From positions 1,178,001 to 1,242,000 of the forward strand of contig JAIXMG010000001.1 of the NCBI GenBank assembly GCA_025201345.1: a stretch of 64,000 nt of DNA, in the 5' to 3' direction. The notes beneath the pieces were generated by a model. The model worked only from the letters and a program-made list of their open reading frames with translations, was not told the origin of the DNA and made no database searches. This DNA is from Thamnidium elegans. Its lineage: Eukaryota > Mucoromycota > Mucoromycetes > Mucorales > Mucoraceae. This document shows positions 46,530-57,627 of the stretch, piece by piece (the stretch's first letter is position 1; the number at the start of each line of letters is the position of its first letter). The position numbers and the translations under genes are program-made.

Positions 46530-47116
46530 TTACCAGCGAAGATAATGAGTAGGACATGCATATCCTTCGGGGTTATTTTGCAGGTACAATTGATGATAGT
46601 CTTCAGCGTTATAAAAGGTGGTAGCAGGTTCAATTGTAGTTACAATCGTGTCGTTGGGGTAATGCTTATCTTTAACTTGTACAGTCACTCTTTCAGCAAT
46701 TGCTTTTTGTTCGTCGTTATGATAAAAGATACCGGAGCGGTATTGAGTACCAATATCAGGACCTTGAAAGTTGGCAGTAGTAGGATCTACATTTATTTGT
46801 GTAAATAAAAAAATGTTGCAATTTTTATAATAAATTTCGTGATTAAGGGGTGCGTGCGCTTACCGTGTAATTTATAAAAGAATTCAACTAATGTTTCGTA
46901 GGATACTTTGGAGGGATCATATGTGATTTCACAAGCTTCAGCATGGTTTGTAGTCCCAGTCTTTACGAGAGCGTAACTGGGGTTATCTAATTCACCGCCA
47001 ATGTAACCTACTCTAGTAACGATACCAATGTCTTTAAAGTGTTTGTTAAAGATATGTTCGACGCCCCAAAAACAACCGGCGGCAAAAGTAGCTTTTTCAA
47101 TGGTGATAGCAGGCAT
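46530..47116 (-). CDS. MXR1: Peptide methionine-S-sulfoxide reductase (MsrA)
   Basis: Two exons (46864-47116, 46530-46786) give 169 residues. The enzyme repairs oxidised methionine (S-epimer) with thioredoxin. The catalytic motif GCFWG has its cysteine at residue 15. Other family blocks are [51 protein letters not shown] and [20 protein letters not shown], with the resolving-type cysteine near the C-terminus. Length is normal for the cytosolic form; no targeting sequence is seen. It lies 113 bp from the convergent TFIIIC gene and 179 bp downstream of the OTU gene on the same strand. Confidence 0.96.
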
Positions 47117-47295
47117 GATTATTTTTATAAGAAAAGTATATAAGTTTTTAAGTAAAACAGAAAGATGAATAATAAAAAAAAACTGACAGGTTTTTGAGCC
47201 CTTTTTATATTAAAATAATTTCTAGATCAAAAATTGGATTGCGCAAAATTAAAGAAACTTGTATGGACGAAAATTACAACATCAAAAGAACAAGA

Positions 47296-48447
47296 TTATT
47301 GGTCAATTAAAGAATTGTAATGAGCACCCAATGAAAAGAGATGCTTATGATAACTAAATTTTTTAAGATTAAAAATATTAAGATCCGCTTTTTTTCATTT
47401 TAAATTTTTTTTTACTTACGCTAGTTTTAAAGGCGATTTATCGGGGTATTCATCATCACAGATTTTAATAATTGGGCCGTCCATTTGAATCACATCCACC
47501 GGAACCTTTCGAGATTTAGCCAACGCAACAATCTATTAAATGGCGTTTTTGAGTATAGTATAATATGACATTTTAGTCAGCTTATGTTTACCTCTAATTG
47601 ACCTCCCCAACATGCCGTAAACTCAATATCGTTACAATATTTACCAAAATCACCATCTTCCAAATACAAGAACGGGACAAAATCGTCGGGATGGTTACGC
47701 ATATAATCCGCAGCTGACTTACGAAGTTCCTTGTAGCTGACATTTTCATCGTATCTCCTCTTTAACTGATCTGCAAAAGCATTATATAAGCTAAGCTCTT
47801 TTAGTAACCACATTTTTTTTTTTAAAAAAAATCCTCTCCCCCCATTTATATTTACCAGTGGCCATCAGCACCTACTTGCTTTATCCTTAAACTCATAGGT
47901 ACAACTAATTTGGTAATTGCTTCTGTTTCTACAACACCAAGATCAACTTGGTTTTCGGATTCTTTAATGGCTTCTTGACGTAACCTTTCCATTTCTGCAT
48001 TTCTCTTTTCGATTCTAGCTCTGGCTTTATTTACCTTCTTTTTGGGCTGTTCTGTGCCGACAGCTTCTGCATTGACAGCTTGTTCTTCTTCTAAACTAAG
48101 TTGGTTTAAACGATCGAGCGAGATTCCGTCATCAACCTATCGTTTTTTTTTTTTTTTGTTAGGTATCAAAAAGAATCTTTTTTTTTCCTTTCTTTCTTTC
48201 TTACTTGCTCTTCATTGGGATCTAACCCAGCTTCTACAGCTTTTAAAACTCTAATTTCTTCTTCTTGTTTCGTTTTTAAATCGTATTCTAAATCAGCAAT
48301 ACGAGAATTGACTTCTCGCTTTTTACGCTTATCACTTTTAGGCACGCTTTTACGTAAAGCAATAATTTTAGAAGTAAGTTGCTTTTGTTGTTCTCTGTGG
48401 GTTTCTAACAACTGGTCCATTGTTACTAGATCAATTGGCTCAGACAT
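47296..48447 (-). CDS. OTU2: OTU-domain deubiquitinase, OTUD6/OTU2 type
   Basis: Five exons (48205-48447, 47856-48136, 47592-47790, 47420-47532, 47296-47353) give 297 residues. The N-terminal ~120 residues form a charged coiled coil (HREQQKQLTSKIIALRKSVP, then KSDKRKKREV), as in OTUD6B. The OTU peptidase domain has the catalytic block ADGHCLYNAFADQL (Cys175), the middle DDFVPFLYLEDGDFGKYC and EFTACWGGQLE, and the catalytic histidine in SLGAHYNSLID (His290). The cysteine codon is split by an intron (TG|C), and the correct acceptor lies inside a frame that otherwise reads MWLLKELS. OTUD6/Otu2 proteins act on ribosome-associated ubiquitin in yeast and animals. It is packed tightly between MsrA and COA6 on the same strand. 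Confidence 0.94.
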
Positions 48448-48699
48448 GTTTTAATACAAGGAGAAAAAAGAGTAGTGTTTTTCTTTTTTTTTGTTTTTGT
48501 TTTTGTTTTTATTTTTTTATTTATTTCAACGGTCACGCATGAAAAAAGTGCAATATGCATCATACTTTTTCGCTTTAATTCAGTTATGTGACAAATACGA
48601 GTTACAAAAAGATAATACATGTATATATATATAAAAAAAGAGTATAATAATGTTTTCAAGGGATATTTACACAGTTTTTTTTATTGTATCAAAATGTCG

Positions 48700-49051
48700 T
48701 TATTTTCCAGATTGTTGTGCAGAAAATTCCAAGTATTGCTTTTGTCGCAAATCTAATACACGGCGTTTATTAAAGTACTCAACCTACAAAAGAAAAAGAG
48801 CATTATAAATATAAATGACATATTTCACATTTAAAAAAAAAAAAAAAAAAAAAAAACTTATTTACCCAGCTGGCCATACACCCTTCTTCAAAACCTTTTT
48901 TTAACTCTAAGCATTGAGTTGCTTTTTCGGGATTCTTTTCAACTACGGTAGGATCGTTAATGTTTAACTTGTCGAGACATGCAAAGTATTCGTCACGTAA
49001 AAACCAACAACGTTTTCTTTCTTGACGAGTAGGTGGTTTAGTTTCTGTCAT
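48700..49051 (-). CDS. COA6: Cytochrome c oxidase assembly factor 6
   Basis: Two exons (48866-49051, 48700-48783) give 89 residues from MTETKPPTRQERKRCWFLRD. Twin-cysteine pattern: C15-x9-C25 (CWFLRDEYFAC) and a second C-x10-C (CLELKKGFEEGC), followed by WVEYFNKRR. This is the CHCH fold of COA6, a mitochondrial intermembrane-space protein that helps deliver copper to COX2 of complex IV. The protein has a longer spacer between the two motifs than the animal form. The frame is open upstream to 49093, but the ATG at 49051 gives the normal length. The intron falls in the ..ASW|VEYF.. motif and holds a long A tract. Confidence 0.95.
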
Positions 49052-49295
49052 GTTTTTTAAGATAGAAAAAGAAAAAAGAAACTCGGAATTCAAATAAGCA
49101 ACAGGGGCCTAGAAATCTTAGTGGCAGGCAGAAACGGTCACTGGCATATATTTTTTTTCCGCTTCAAACGTGATATGTGTGTATACATATAAATTATTAC
49201 AGTGAAATTCTGAGAACAATAAATTGTAGATTATCATTTATTGTTTTATTTAAAAGCTATTGATCCTTTCGTAGTTGAACTCCGTACCGATTTCA

Positions 49296-49781
49296 CTATA
49301 GGTGTAGGGCGTAGTTAGGTAATTCAGTTTGAACAACTTGGCAAGTCGTTGGAAATTTGACGTGGCCAGCACAATACTTATCACCAATAGAGAACAAGTG
49401 ATATTTACCAGGTTCATTGACAGAGATGGAATTCTCTCCAGGGTTTAATTTAATTGTACATACAAACACTTCTTTATCAGCATAATAATTGTATGTCAAA
49501 TAAAAGGACCCCGCACCTTCAAGACTGATAGGTAATTTAACAGATTTGATACCAATCAAGAGGTTAACAGGATTCTTTTGACTGCATTGGAGTTTAGTAG
49601 TAGGACGACCATATACAAAAAATCTTTAAGAAACCAAATCAGATAAACATACTTTCTTACCAAGTGAGTTTTCTATTTTTTATTCCCGTTATTATATTAT
49701 TCCTCCCTCCACTCACATATATCCTGATATACTGTTCCTTACAACTAATCCAGAGAATAGAGCCTAAAAGAAAGTTGTCAC

Positions 49782-49812
<31 letters not shown>

Positions 49813-49917
49813 GAAAACAGGCACATTAAACATTAAAGCAATCAACGCTAAGCAAATGATTTTCGGTGTAGTTAGTAGCCTGCAACCAAGAAATCTTTGT
49901 AGTATGAGGGGCGGCAT
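49296..49917 (-). CDS. Small membrane protein with one POM152-like Ig domain
   Basis: Three exons (49813-49917, 49717-49763, 49296-49623) give 159 residues from MPPLILQRFLGCRLLTTPKI. An N-terminal hydrophobic helix (KIICLALIALMFNVPVFALF) is followed by one Ig-like repeat: FVYGRPTTKLQC, SVKLPISLEGAGSFYLTYNY, VNEPGKYHLFSIGDKYCAGH and VKFPTTCQVVQ. This repeat is very like those of nucleoporin POM152, a ring protein of the nuclear pore membrane, but POM152 normally has many repeats and over 1000 residues. All three exons join in phase (ATA codon across the second intron). Either it is a genuine mini-paralogue or what remains of a truncated POM152 gene. Expression evidence would decide; I lean slightly to a real short gene. 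Confidence 0.55.
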
Positions 49918-50615
49918 AAATCTACCGCCATTTGAATATGACTTCAATGTATCGTTTGTGATAAGCAGTAGAGTATGCAGCTAACATATTTTTTACTTTG
50001 CAAACTTGTAAAGCAACAAAGATGTTGAAATACCATAACTGAAGAAGGTATGTGCGGTCTCATGCAAGCTACGGGTACACGATTGGCCGGTTTTTCGTGG
50101 TGGCATATTTATATTATTTATGAAAATGTCTCGTACATCTATTCCGGATAGTACAAAGTACTATTTGTCCTGTGCTTTTAAGTTTCTAGGACTGGATAAT
50201 AAATACCGGCTAGTTATAACTAAATCCTTAAACTGGCGGTGGAACTGTATTACACAAGTATTATGTATATGCTGATTGATAACAGGAATATGCCTTGTAT
50301 ATTCATATTTTTTACTGCTGTTACTGAAAACTAGCTGTTGACTACTTTGAAGAAGAAAAAAACGGGTTCTTTAAATGAATATATGCTAGTGACTTCTCAT
50401 TGTATAACTACTACCCCTCCCTCAAATACAGGTAAGATACAACTACCTTACACCATCTCTGTGCGTACACAAAAAAAAAAGGTTTATATTATGAAAAAAA
50501 AATAAAAAAAAGAAATAAAAAAAAGATATACTGAATATGATTTTACAAAAATATAAGAAAAAAAAGTAACTAAATAGAAGAAAGTAAGGGGAATGGGGAG
50601 AAAAGATAAGGGTAA
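49918..50615. other. Spacer between POM152-like and RCH1 genes
   Basis: About 700 bp with no supported gene. It includes the promoter of the minus-strand mini-POM152 gene and the 3' end of RCH1. A-rich runs occur at 50470-50525. Confidence 0.45.
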
Positions 50616-52239
50616 TTATTTTTCGTAATAATGCAATTGTGATAAAGGTGAAGGTGAATGTGAAAGAGGGCCTATTTGAGAAGCTACCTGAGTCACTTCG
50701 CTGTCATAGGCATTCTCTTCTTCATCCCTTACTATAGGAGTTTCTTGTTGTTCTCTTCTTTTTTGACCTCTTGCAACCCATTTCTTTAATAATTCGACTT
50801 CGATATTACCCAGAATAAGTTGTTCAACATGGTATAATAATAAGGGTGTAGATAAGACACCAATCATACCAGGATCACCGTTTTGGTACAAGACATTAAT
50901 TAATGGTACGCCCATTGCAACAGTTTTAGTAGCACCGCAATACTATTTAAAAATGATGTATGTTTAGTAAAAGTTTTAAGAATATTTTTTTTTTTTTTTT
51001 TTTTTTTACCATAACAGCTACGGTATCTTCGCGGGAATAACGGAGTTTCTTAACCCAATTTGGTGTATTAATACATTTAGGTAATGGCAGTCTAGCTAGT
51101 ACTAAACACAAGAGAGAAAATAGAATATAGAAACCAGCATTCATGATTGCAACTGCAATGATGTCTTTAGGTTTCACGGCAGAAAAGGAACCAGCATAAA
51201 CAGCGTCAGAAAATACAGACCAGACCATCGTCAACAACATAAAACTACTAACATCAGATAATCTACATTTAACTTTAAATTTTGCAACTGGTTCAGTGAA
51301 AAACCATTGTATGATTTGACCGACAACAAGTGGAGCTAATACGGTAGCACCGAGCTGCTTTAATACTTGAATAAAATCAACACCTCCGCTTGCTTGAGCT
51401 GTACTTTCGTCTTCTGGTGTAGCAAGTACAAGTGGACCTTGGAATACAGATACAAGAGCTGGGGAAACGAAAATACCAAGAACATTACCTAATGCTGCAT
51501 TCATTAATGCTATAAATACAATTTTGGATTGGTTAGTAATTATATTTAATGCGAAAGATAATAAGTTCGTATTTACCAGAGGCTTCATTTCCCTTTGCAT
51601 TTTTTGTCATGACAACATTTGATGAAACTGTGGTTGGTGTACTTGCAGCAATTACGACACCAACTAGCAACAAAGAATTAATATTCATATGAAGTTTAAA
51701 AAATAACAGGACAAGACCAAAGACAGAAAATGGGATAATAATCAAATTAATAAATTGAATTAAAAAATGAAGTCTAACACGTAATATTGTTTCTGCTAAT
51801 ATTTTGGTACGAAGTGATAAACCAGATATTAAAAAAATGACCACAACGGCACCTATATATAAAAAAAAAAAAAGAAAAAAAAATTGTTAGATAAGGCTTA
51901 TATTAAAAAGGAGAGAAAAAAAGCCTTACCCCATTTGATAGTCCATTCAGCACGAATATAACCACCTTTTCTAGCAACATTAGGAAATAAGATGGCTAAG
52001 ACGATAGCGACCAGTAAACCCAGTAAGAACCAATATTTTACAAATAGTGCCCAAGAAACTTTTCTAATGGATACAAGTGTTGATTTAAATCTACTTTGTT
52101 CTGCAGCGATAGTAGCTGATTTTTCTGTATAAACGGATGATGTATAATTTTGTGATTTTCTATGTTGTGGATGTTGTTGAGTAGGTATAGTGACTTCACT
52201 AGCGAATGAAGAGTTTGTCTTTAACCTTGACTCATTCAT
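50616..52239 (-). CDS. RCH1: Bile acid:sodium symporter-family protein, RCH1/SLC10A7 type
   Basis: Four exons (51930-52239, 51577-51852, 51010-51509, 50616-50942) give 470 residues. After a ~65-residue cytosolic N-terminus, ten hydrophobic helices follow, beginning VKYWFLLGLLVAIVLAILFP. Family blocks include VVVIFLISGLSL, VVIAASTPTTVSSNVVMTKN, NAALGNVLGIFVSPALV, LGATVLAPLVVGQIIQW, and YCGATKTVAMGVPLINVLYQ with PGMIGVLSTPLLLYHVEQL. This is the SLC10A7/Rch1 group. In yeast and Candida, Rch1 is a plasma-membrane protein that lowers cytosolic calcium influx, so a regulatory rather than bile-acid role is expected. An in-frame upstream ATG at 52329 would add 30 residues including a poly-Ser run; the ATG at 52239 is preferred but not certain. 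Confidence 0.93.
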
Positions 52240-54795
52240 GGCTAATTTAAATAATCCGAAGAAAAGTGAGGGAGAAGAAGAAGAAGAAAAAAAAGTCAAT
52301 TTCCGCAGAATCCAAGTTTTTATAGGCATCCACGCTTTTTTTTTTTTTTTTTTTTTTTGTTTATTGTTTATAGTAGAACTAGAAGAAGAGTAAAATGGAA
52401 AAGAGGTATCACTTTTTGTTTGCAGTTAAATTTTTTTTGGGGGGTTTTTTGAAAGGGGGGTGGGGGGAGAGAAAGTGTAAAAAAAAAAGGGGTCATTTAG
52501 CGAGAAAATAGAAATTATGGATACGGAGAGCGTGTGTGTGTGTGTGTGTAGACAGACAAAAAAAATAGTGGAGACACAAAGAGTAAAACCATAAAAAAAG
52601 AGGAGAAACAGTTATACATTCACAGTAGAAATAGTAAGCCATTCTCTCTGTCACCCCTTTCAACCGTGCGAACTATTAGTATATTACAAATGAAGCAAAT
52701 ATGTATAAATATATCAACTATATATATAAAATATTCAATAAATTGCCTAATTGTAACATATTCTTTATATACTTTGTGAATAGATCAAACTTTCAGTCTA
52801 AGTCCCTTAAGTCTCAAGTAAATATGATTCTCTTTACAGTGATATCCTTACATACTCAATTTTAATGCCAAGACATTGCGACTTCTTTGTCCTTATGCAT
52901 TACAGTGTAAAAAAAAGAAAGGTCAACCCTAAGTCTCCTTTCGTCATCCTAGACCCCTTTATATATACACACACACACAATGTAGTCCTCCTACTTTTTT
53001 TTTTCCATTTTTTATATACTATGATAATGTAAACTGATTTACACAGTTGAAATATAAAAAGAAGGGCCAAAAAAAAAAAAAAAAAAAAAAAAAACCTATT
53101 ATATTTTTTTTTATTACTTTTTTTCATCTAATTATTTATTTGTCATGTACAACAAAACTTATCAGAACATTCTAATAAGAAAAAACTCTTTTTTCTTTAT
53201 ACAGTGCATTAAAAATAAAAAAAACTTTAAAAAATAGAAATAATTACTTCTTGTTTCCTTGTTTAATTTACAACTTGAGATGATCAGTCTATAACAAACT
53301 TGGTAAAAAAAGACATGTTGTAAAAAGAACAAATTATGAGCTATTTCCGAAAAATATTTTCGATCAATTTTTTGTTGATGCAAAAAAAAGGATCGCCCGT
53401 TCGCCGTAAGCAGGAGTTCATCAATCATAAACAAGGAGTTTTATAGGAGCTCAAAGATATAGAATAGTTGGATAAAGAGCCCTTCTTCTTTTTCATTTCG
53501 TAATATCTTTTTTTTTTTTTTTTTTTGCTCCTTTTGTCGTATTTTATTTTCTCTCTTTTGCTCTTTCTTATCTCCTAAATGACAACAACATATTATGAAA
53601 CAGTTAAATCGCAACTAGCAACCATTACGATTATGTTGTGTTACCTTGGAGATCAAACAAATAATGGAAATCTGTGTCACCAAATGTCAAGTTTTATTTT
53701 TGCACTAGACTTCCTTTTTTCTTGTGTGCTTTAAACAAGGCACAGGACATGATCATTATTACTCATTACCGAGATTATTTTTTTAGTTGTATAACATTTA
53801 CTTCATTTCTTTTATCTCTTCTCTTTCAAGGAGATATATCTACTCGCTATTATATTTATAGGCACATGTATTTTTATATTTGTTTATTTGTATATATAAA
53901 GAGATTGAGAGAAGGCGGGATGTACTTGTTTATTGGAAATCTTTCCATTTATAGTCAAAGAGTAGGCCTTTTTTTTTTCTTCTTCATTACGGTTTATAAC
54001 AAATGACATTACGTATCTGACTATATTCACTCACGCGTACATATAACATTACGAACAACGTAATGTCCATGTTAATACACATAAAGAAAAATAACTTTAA
54101 ATGTGCTATTAAGTTTTTAGTTTTTTTTATGCATGCATAACGCAATAGACTATATATGTATAGGAAAAAAAATAATAGAATTAATATAGTTTTACTTTTT
54201 TTTCTTAAAGTTTTTTGAAGAGACAATGATAATTACGCTAACTTTTCTGTATATTTCGGTAGATTTCGCAAGGGGAAAAAAAGGGTCTAGTAGAAAAAAA
54301 AAATGCCTTTCCGCTTTGGTAAAAGTGAGTACACAAATTGGAGAGTTACACAATATATTTATATAAATATATCGATGAGTGCTTTATATGTGTTTGTGTA
54401 TGGCTTAACCTATATTTATACATACGCATAACTAGTTTAATGTTTGTATACATACATGTAAGATGACCCCAAAAATAAATAAAAAGTTGGTAATAACTAG
54501 TAAATATTTACATTTAATGGTTTTCCCGGTGCAAAGTTTACATTATGCAATTAATCAGTAAATAATTGTCAAGTAATTTCTTCTTGTATGTGTTATCTAA
54601 AAAAAAAAATAGTAGTGGCACAATTTTTATGTCCAAAATAAATATCGAGGCCGCATTCTCCTATTGTAGCCGATCTGTATATCGACAATTTTTTTTTTTT
54701 TTTTTAGGCCGTATTCTATATAAACGTTTTTGACATATTTATATTATATCGTGGGCGTGTGACCTCAAAAAGGTATAGTTATACCGATCCTCACT

Positions 54796-54832
<37 letters not shown>

Positions 54833-54949
54833 CCTAAGTACTATATATAAATCATGAAAAAAAAAAAAGGAGTTGATATTATATTAAAACTTGACAATGA
54901 AAAAAAGGAGTGATATATATTTATATAATAACATTTTATTTATATATGA
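52240..54949. other. Gene-free region, low-complexity
   Basis: About 2.7 kb with no supportable gene. It holds a poly-T tract (52337-52358), a GT microsatellite (52531-52549), a poly-A tract (53070-53093), a poly-T tract (about 53509-53526) and A runs (54801-54828, 54857-54868). Short open frames are rich in Phe/Lys and look like chance readings of simple sequence. Confidence 0.5.
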
Positions 54950-56641
54950 TTAAGCAAAACCAAGAATTTTGTTATGGTTTTCAAGCGCCTTCTTTTGACC
55001 AGGAGTAGCCTCTGTAGGTAATGAAGGGTAAGTAGTAAGACCCATATTTAATTTCTCGATTTCATTAATTGTACTGGGCTTAGCTCTGTCTTCAAAGTTC
55101 TCTTCGCAATGGTTTCCAGGGAAATCAGGGGGAGTCCTATTCAAATATTATATTATTGAGTTAACTTGATTTGATATATCAAAACGTTGTGTACAAAACT
55201 TACAAGCCCTTCTCAAATGCTTCCCTTTGGATTTTAAGATATTCTGAGTTAATACGACATAGAGGAACAGACGGAATATAAAGAACTGATGAATCTACTA
55301 GTGAATCATTCTTTACTTCTACCGCATGTACTTGATCACAATGCCTAAAAAAAAATTTAATTTATACTTTATATAACATTGTCATCATCATCACCATATT
55401 TACCAAAATACAGCATCACCATAGCCTACATCAGGCATAGATACCATAGTATCAATAATTTGAGGATAATCTGTTTTACCAATACCTTGACATAATCCAG
55501 GGAGAGCTCCAATATAATCACTGATATACAAAAAAAAAAAAAAAAAAAAAGGGTTAATAGTGTGTTACAATATACTCCTATTTTTTTTTTAAAAAAAAAG
55601 CTTACTTTTTATCAATATATTCTTTGATCAATGGTTTCATTAAAAAGTATGCAGTAGATTGCTTTAAAAGAGGACAGACACGAAGGGTTCCACCACCTGT
55701 TTTAATGTCTGCCATAGCTAACCAACCTTGGAAGTTACGGAATACTGAACATCCACCAGGGGAGTTATAGTAGTCCATACGAGCTTCAACTCTATGAGTG
55801 GCATCAAAAGGATCATGATTCTATATAACATTATTATTATGATTAAACATGTATGTGTGTATAGTAAGACAGGCGTACCTCCCAATTTCCATTAAATATT
55901 TCAGTGTAACATTTACGATATTCAGGATCCAGCCAACCTATATACATATATAAAGTTTATCAGTAAAACGTTATATTTTTATATCTAACTAAAAGCCTTA
56001 CGTTCAACCGAACCACTATCGATATGCTCTTGTAAAGCGAAACTTTCATTTTGGGGCTTACGAATACGAAGTCTGTCACAGTACCCTAAATTCTTTGATA
56101 AATCAATAGCGGTGGTCTCACTGGCATGCCAAATTTTATTGAGAGCCAAAGTAGCAGTATTAAAATTAGGATGACTTCTTGCGGCCAATTGAGATTGAGA
56201 CCAATATATTTCCCAAACTTGAGGGTCATTTGCAGGGAACCCAATAATTTCATTAGGATGGTTGTTGATATACTGCTGTACTTGGTCCTTGTAGCCTCTT
56301 GCTTCTTGCTCAGATATGACGTTACGAATAACAACACAACCACGCTTGCGAATTTGGTCTGCGATATGGGTAGGGAACTGGCCTTGGTTGGATTCGATCT
56401 CGGCAAAGGTCACTTGAGGCACAACAGCAGAGCCCTTTTCTTTGATCTCTACAGATTCTTTCTTAAATGATTGCATAAGTCTTTGATAAGCTTCTTCTAA
56501 CTTGGTCTGGTCTTCTTCTTGAGGCACGATTTCTTTTTTTAAGCTCAAGAAACTAGGATCAAGAGCGGTTTCTTTACCGCCGAGGTGTGAGAATACGGAA
56601 CTGATATCTCCTTTAGGCTTAAGTTGGGAAGTGGTCATCAT
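54950..56641 (-). CDS. DUF1479 family dioxygenase-fold protein (YbiU-like)
   Basis: Six exons (56002-56641, 55879-55937, 55606-55820, 55404-55520, 55204-55344, 54950-55136) give 452 residues from MMTTSQLKPKGDISSVFSHL. Family landmarks: IADQIRKRGCVVIRNVISEQ, YWSQSQLAARSHPNF, LGYCDRLRIRKPQN, EHIDSGSVERWLDPEY, GCSVFRNFQGWLAM, LPGLCQGIGKTDYP, and GDAVFWHCDQVHAVE, then VPLCRINSEYLKIQREAF. The H-x-D near residue 205 and the later His fit the iron site of 2-oxoglutarate-dependent dioxygenases. DUF1479 proteins are common in fungi and bacteria and their substrate is unknown. All introns are short with consistent phase. Two ATGs are adjacent (56641, 56638). Confidence 0.92.
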
Positions 56642-57627
56642 TTTTTTCCTATTATTATTGTATGGGAATATAATATACAAAAATCCAACACTTTGGTTTC
56701 TTATATATATTACTTTTTTTTTTTTAGTGTGTAACGGATTGGAGTACAGCGGAATAACCTAGGCTCCGCGGAGAAGTTTAGGTGGATTTTGTATGGTGTC
56801 CCAAGTTTTCCCGCACTGGGAAAAAAAATCAAGGTTAAACCTTCTTTTCGACCGGTAGTGCTGCATAAAGTCCTTTGGGTAATTAGGTCTCTACTTATAT
56901 GTATACTAGAACCGATTTTTTTTTTATTATGGTAGTATTTACTATGCAGACTATTAAACCAGGAGCGAGTTTATTAAATTACTATTATTAATACTACTGC
57001 ATTACTACTGAAGACACCAAATGACTATAAGTATCTACAATTAATGGAAAGAAAGGGTTCTTGTTTTAAACAAGTGCTTATAATTTTCATATGGTTACTA
57101 ACTCGCACAAAAAAAAATAGTAACTCAAGTCTTCAATTATTAAGAGCTAAAGTAAAAATCCTAAAGTAGACATATAATAAAGTAAAAGCATGTAATTTTT
57201 ACTGGGAATATTATAAGCGCCTTTCGTTACAGTATTAAGATTCTTCTGTAACTATCATGTCGATGTTATTATTTACGCATAATATCCCGTTTTTAAACTA
57301 GTGCGTTTATTACGCTGATATCTGGCGTCCAAAAAAAAGTTGAGTGTACTCAATGTTGGCCTCTTCTCTAGCGATAAAAAAAAGTAGCTGTTGCTTTATA
57401 AAATATTTGAAGTAGAGAGCGTTAAATAGAATAATAATGAGTATAAAGAGAGAGTAAGAAAAAAAAATGACAGAAATAATCAGCTAAATAATTATGTCAT
57501 TGCTGTTGCTGTTGATGTTATTACTGGACCGTAAGTGCTTCTCTTTCTTCAACCTATACAGAAGTTACAAAGTGTTATTTACCATTCGTTTTTATATGGT
57601 GAAAACTCAAGCATCTTCACCTCTCCT
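56642..57627. other. Spacer upstream of the DUF1479 gene
   Basis: Contains the promoter of the minus-strand DUF1479 gene (TATA-like tatatata near 56703; GC-rich stretch ctccgcggag near 56764). The remainder shows no gene. Confidence 0.45.

Noticed and set aside
49918..49947. Ten-residue upstream extension of the POM152-like protein
   Set aside because: It would need a TTG start; the first ATG is at 49917.
53674..54006. 110-codon frame in the 52-55 kb spacer
   Set aside because: Rich in Phe/Tyr/Ile from T-rich DNA, no motif, no splice partners.
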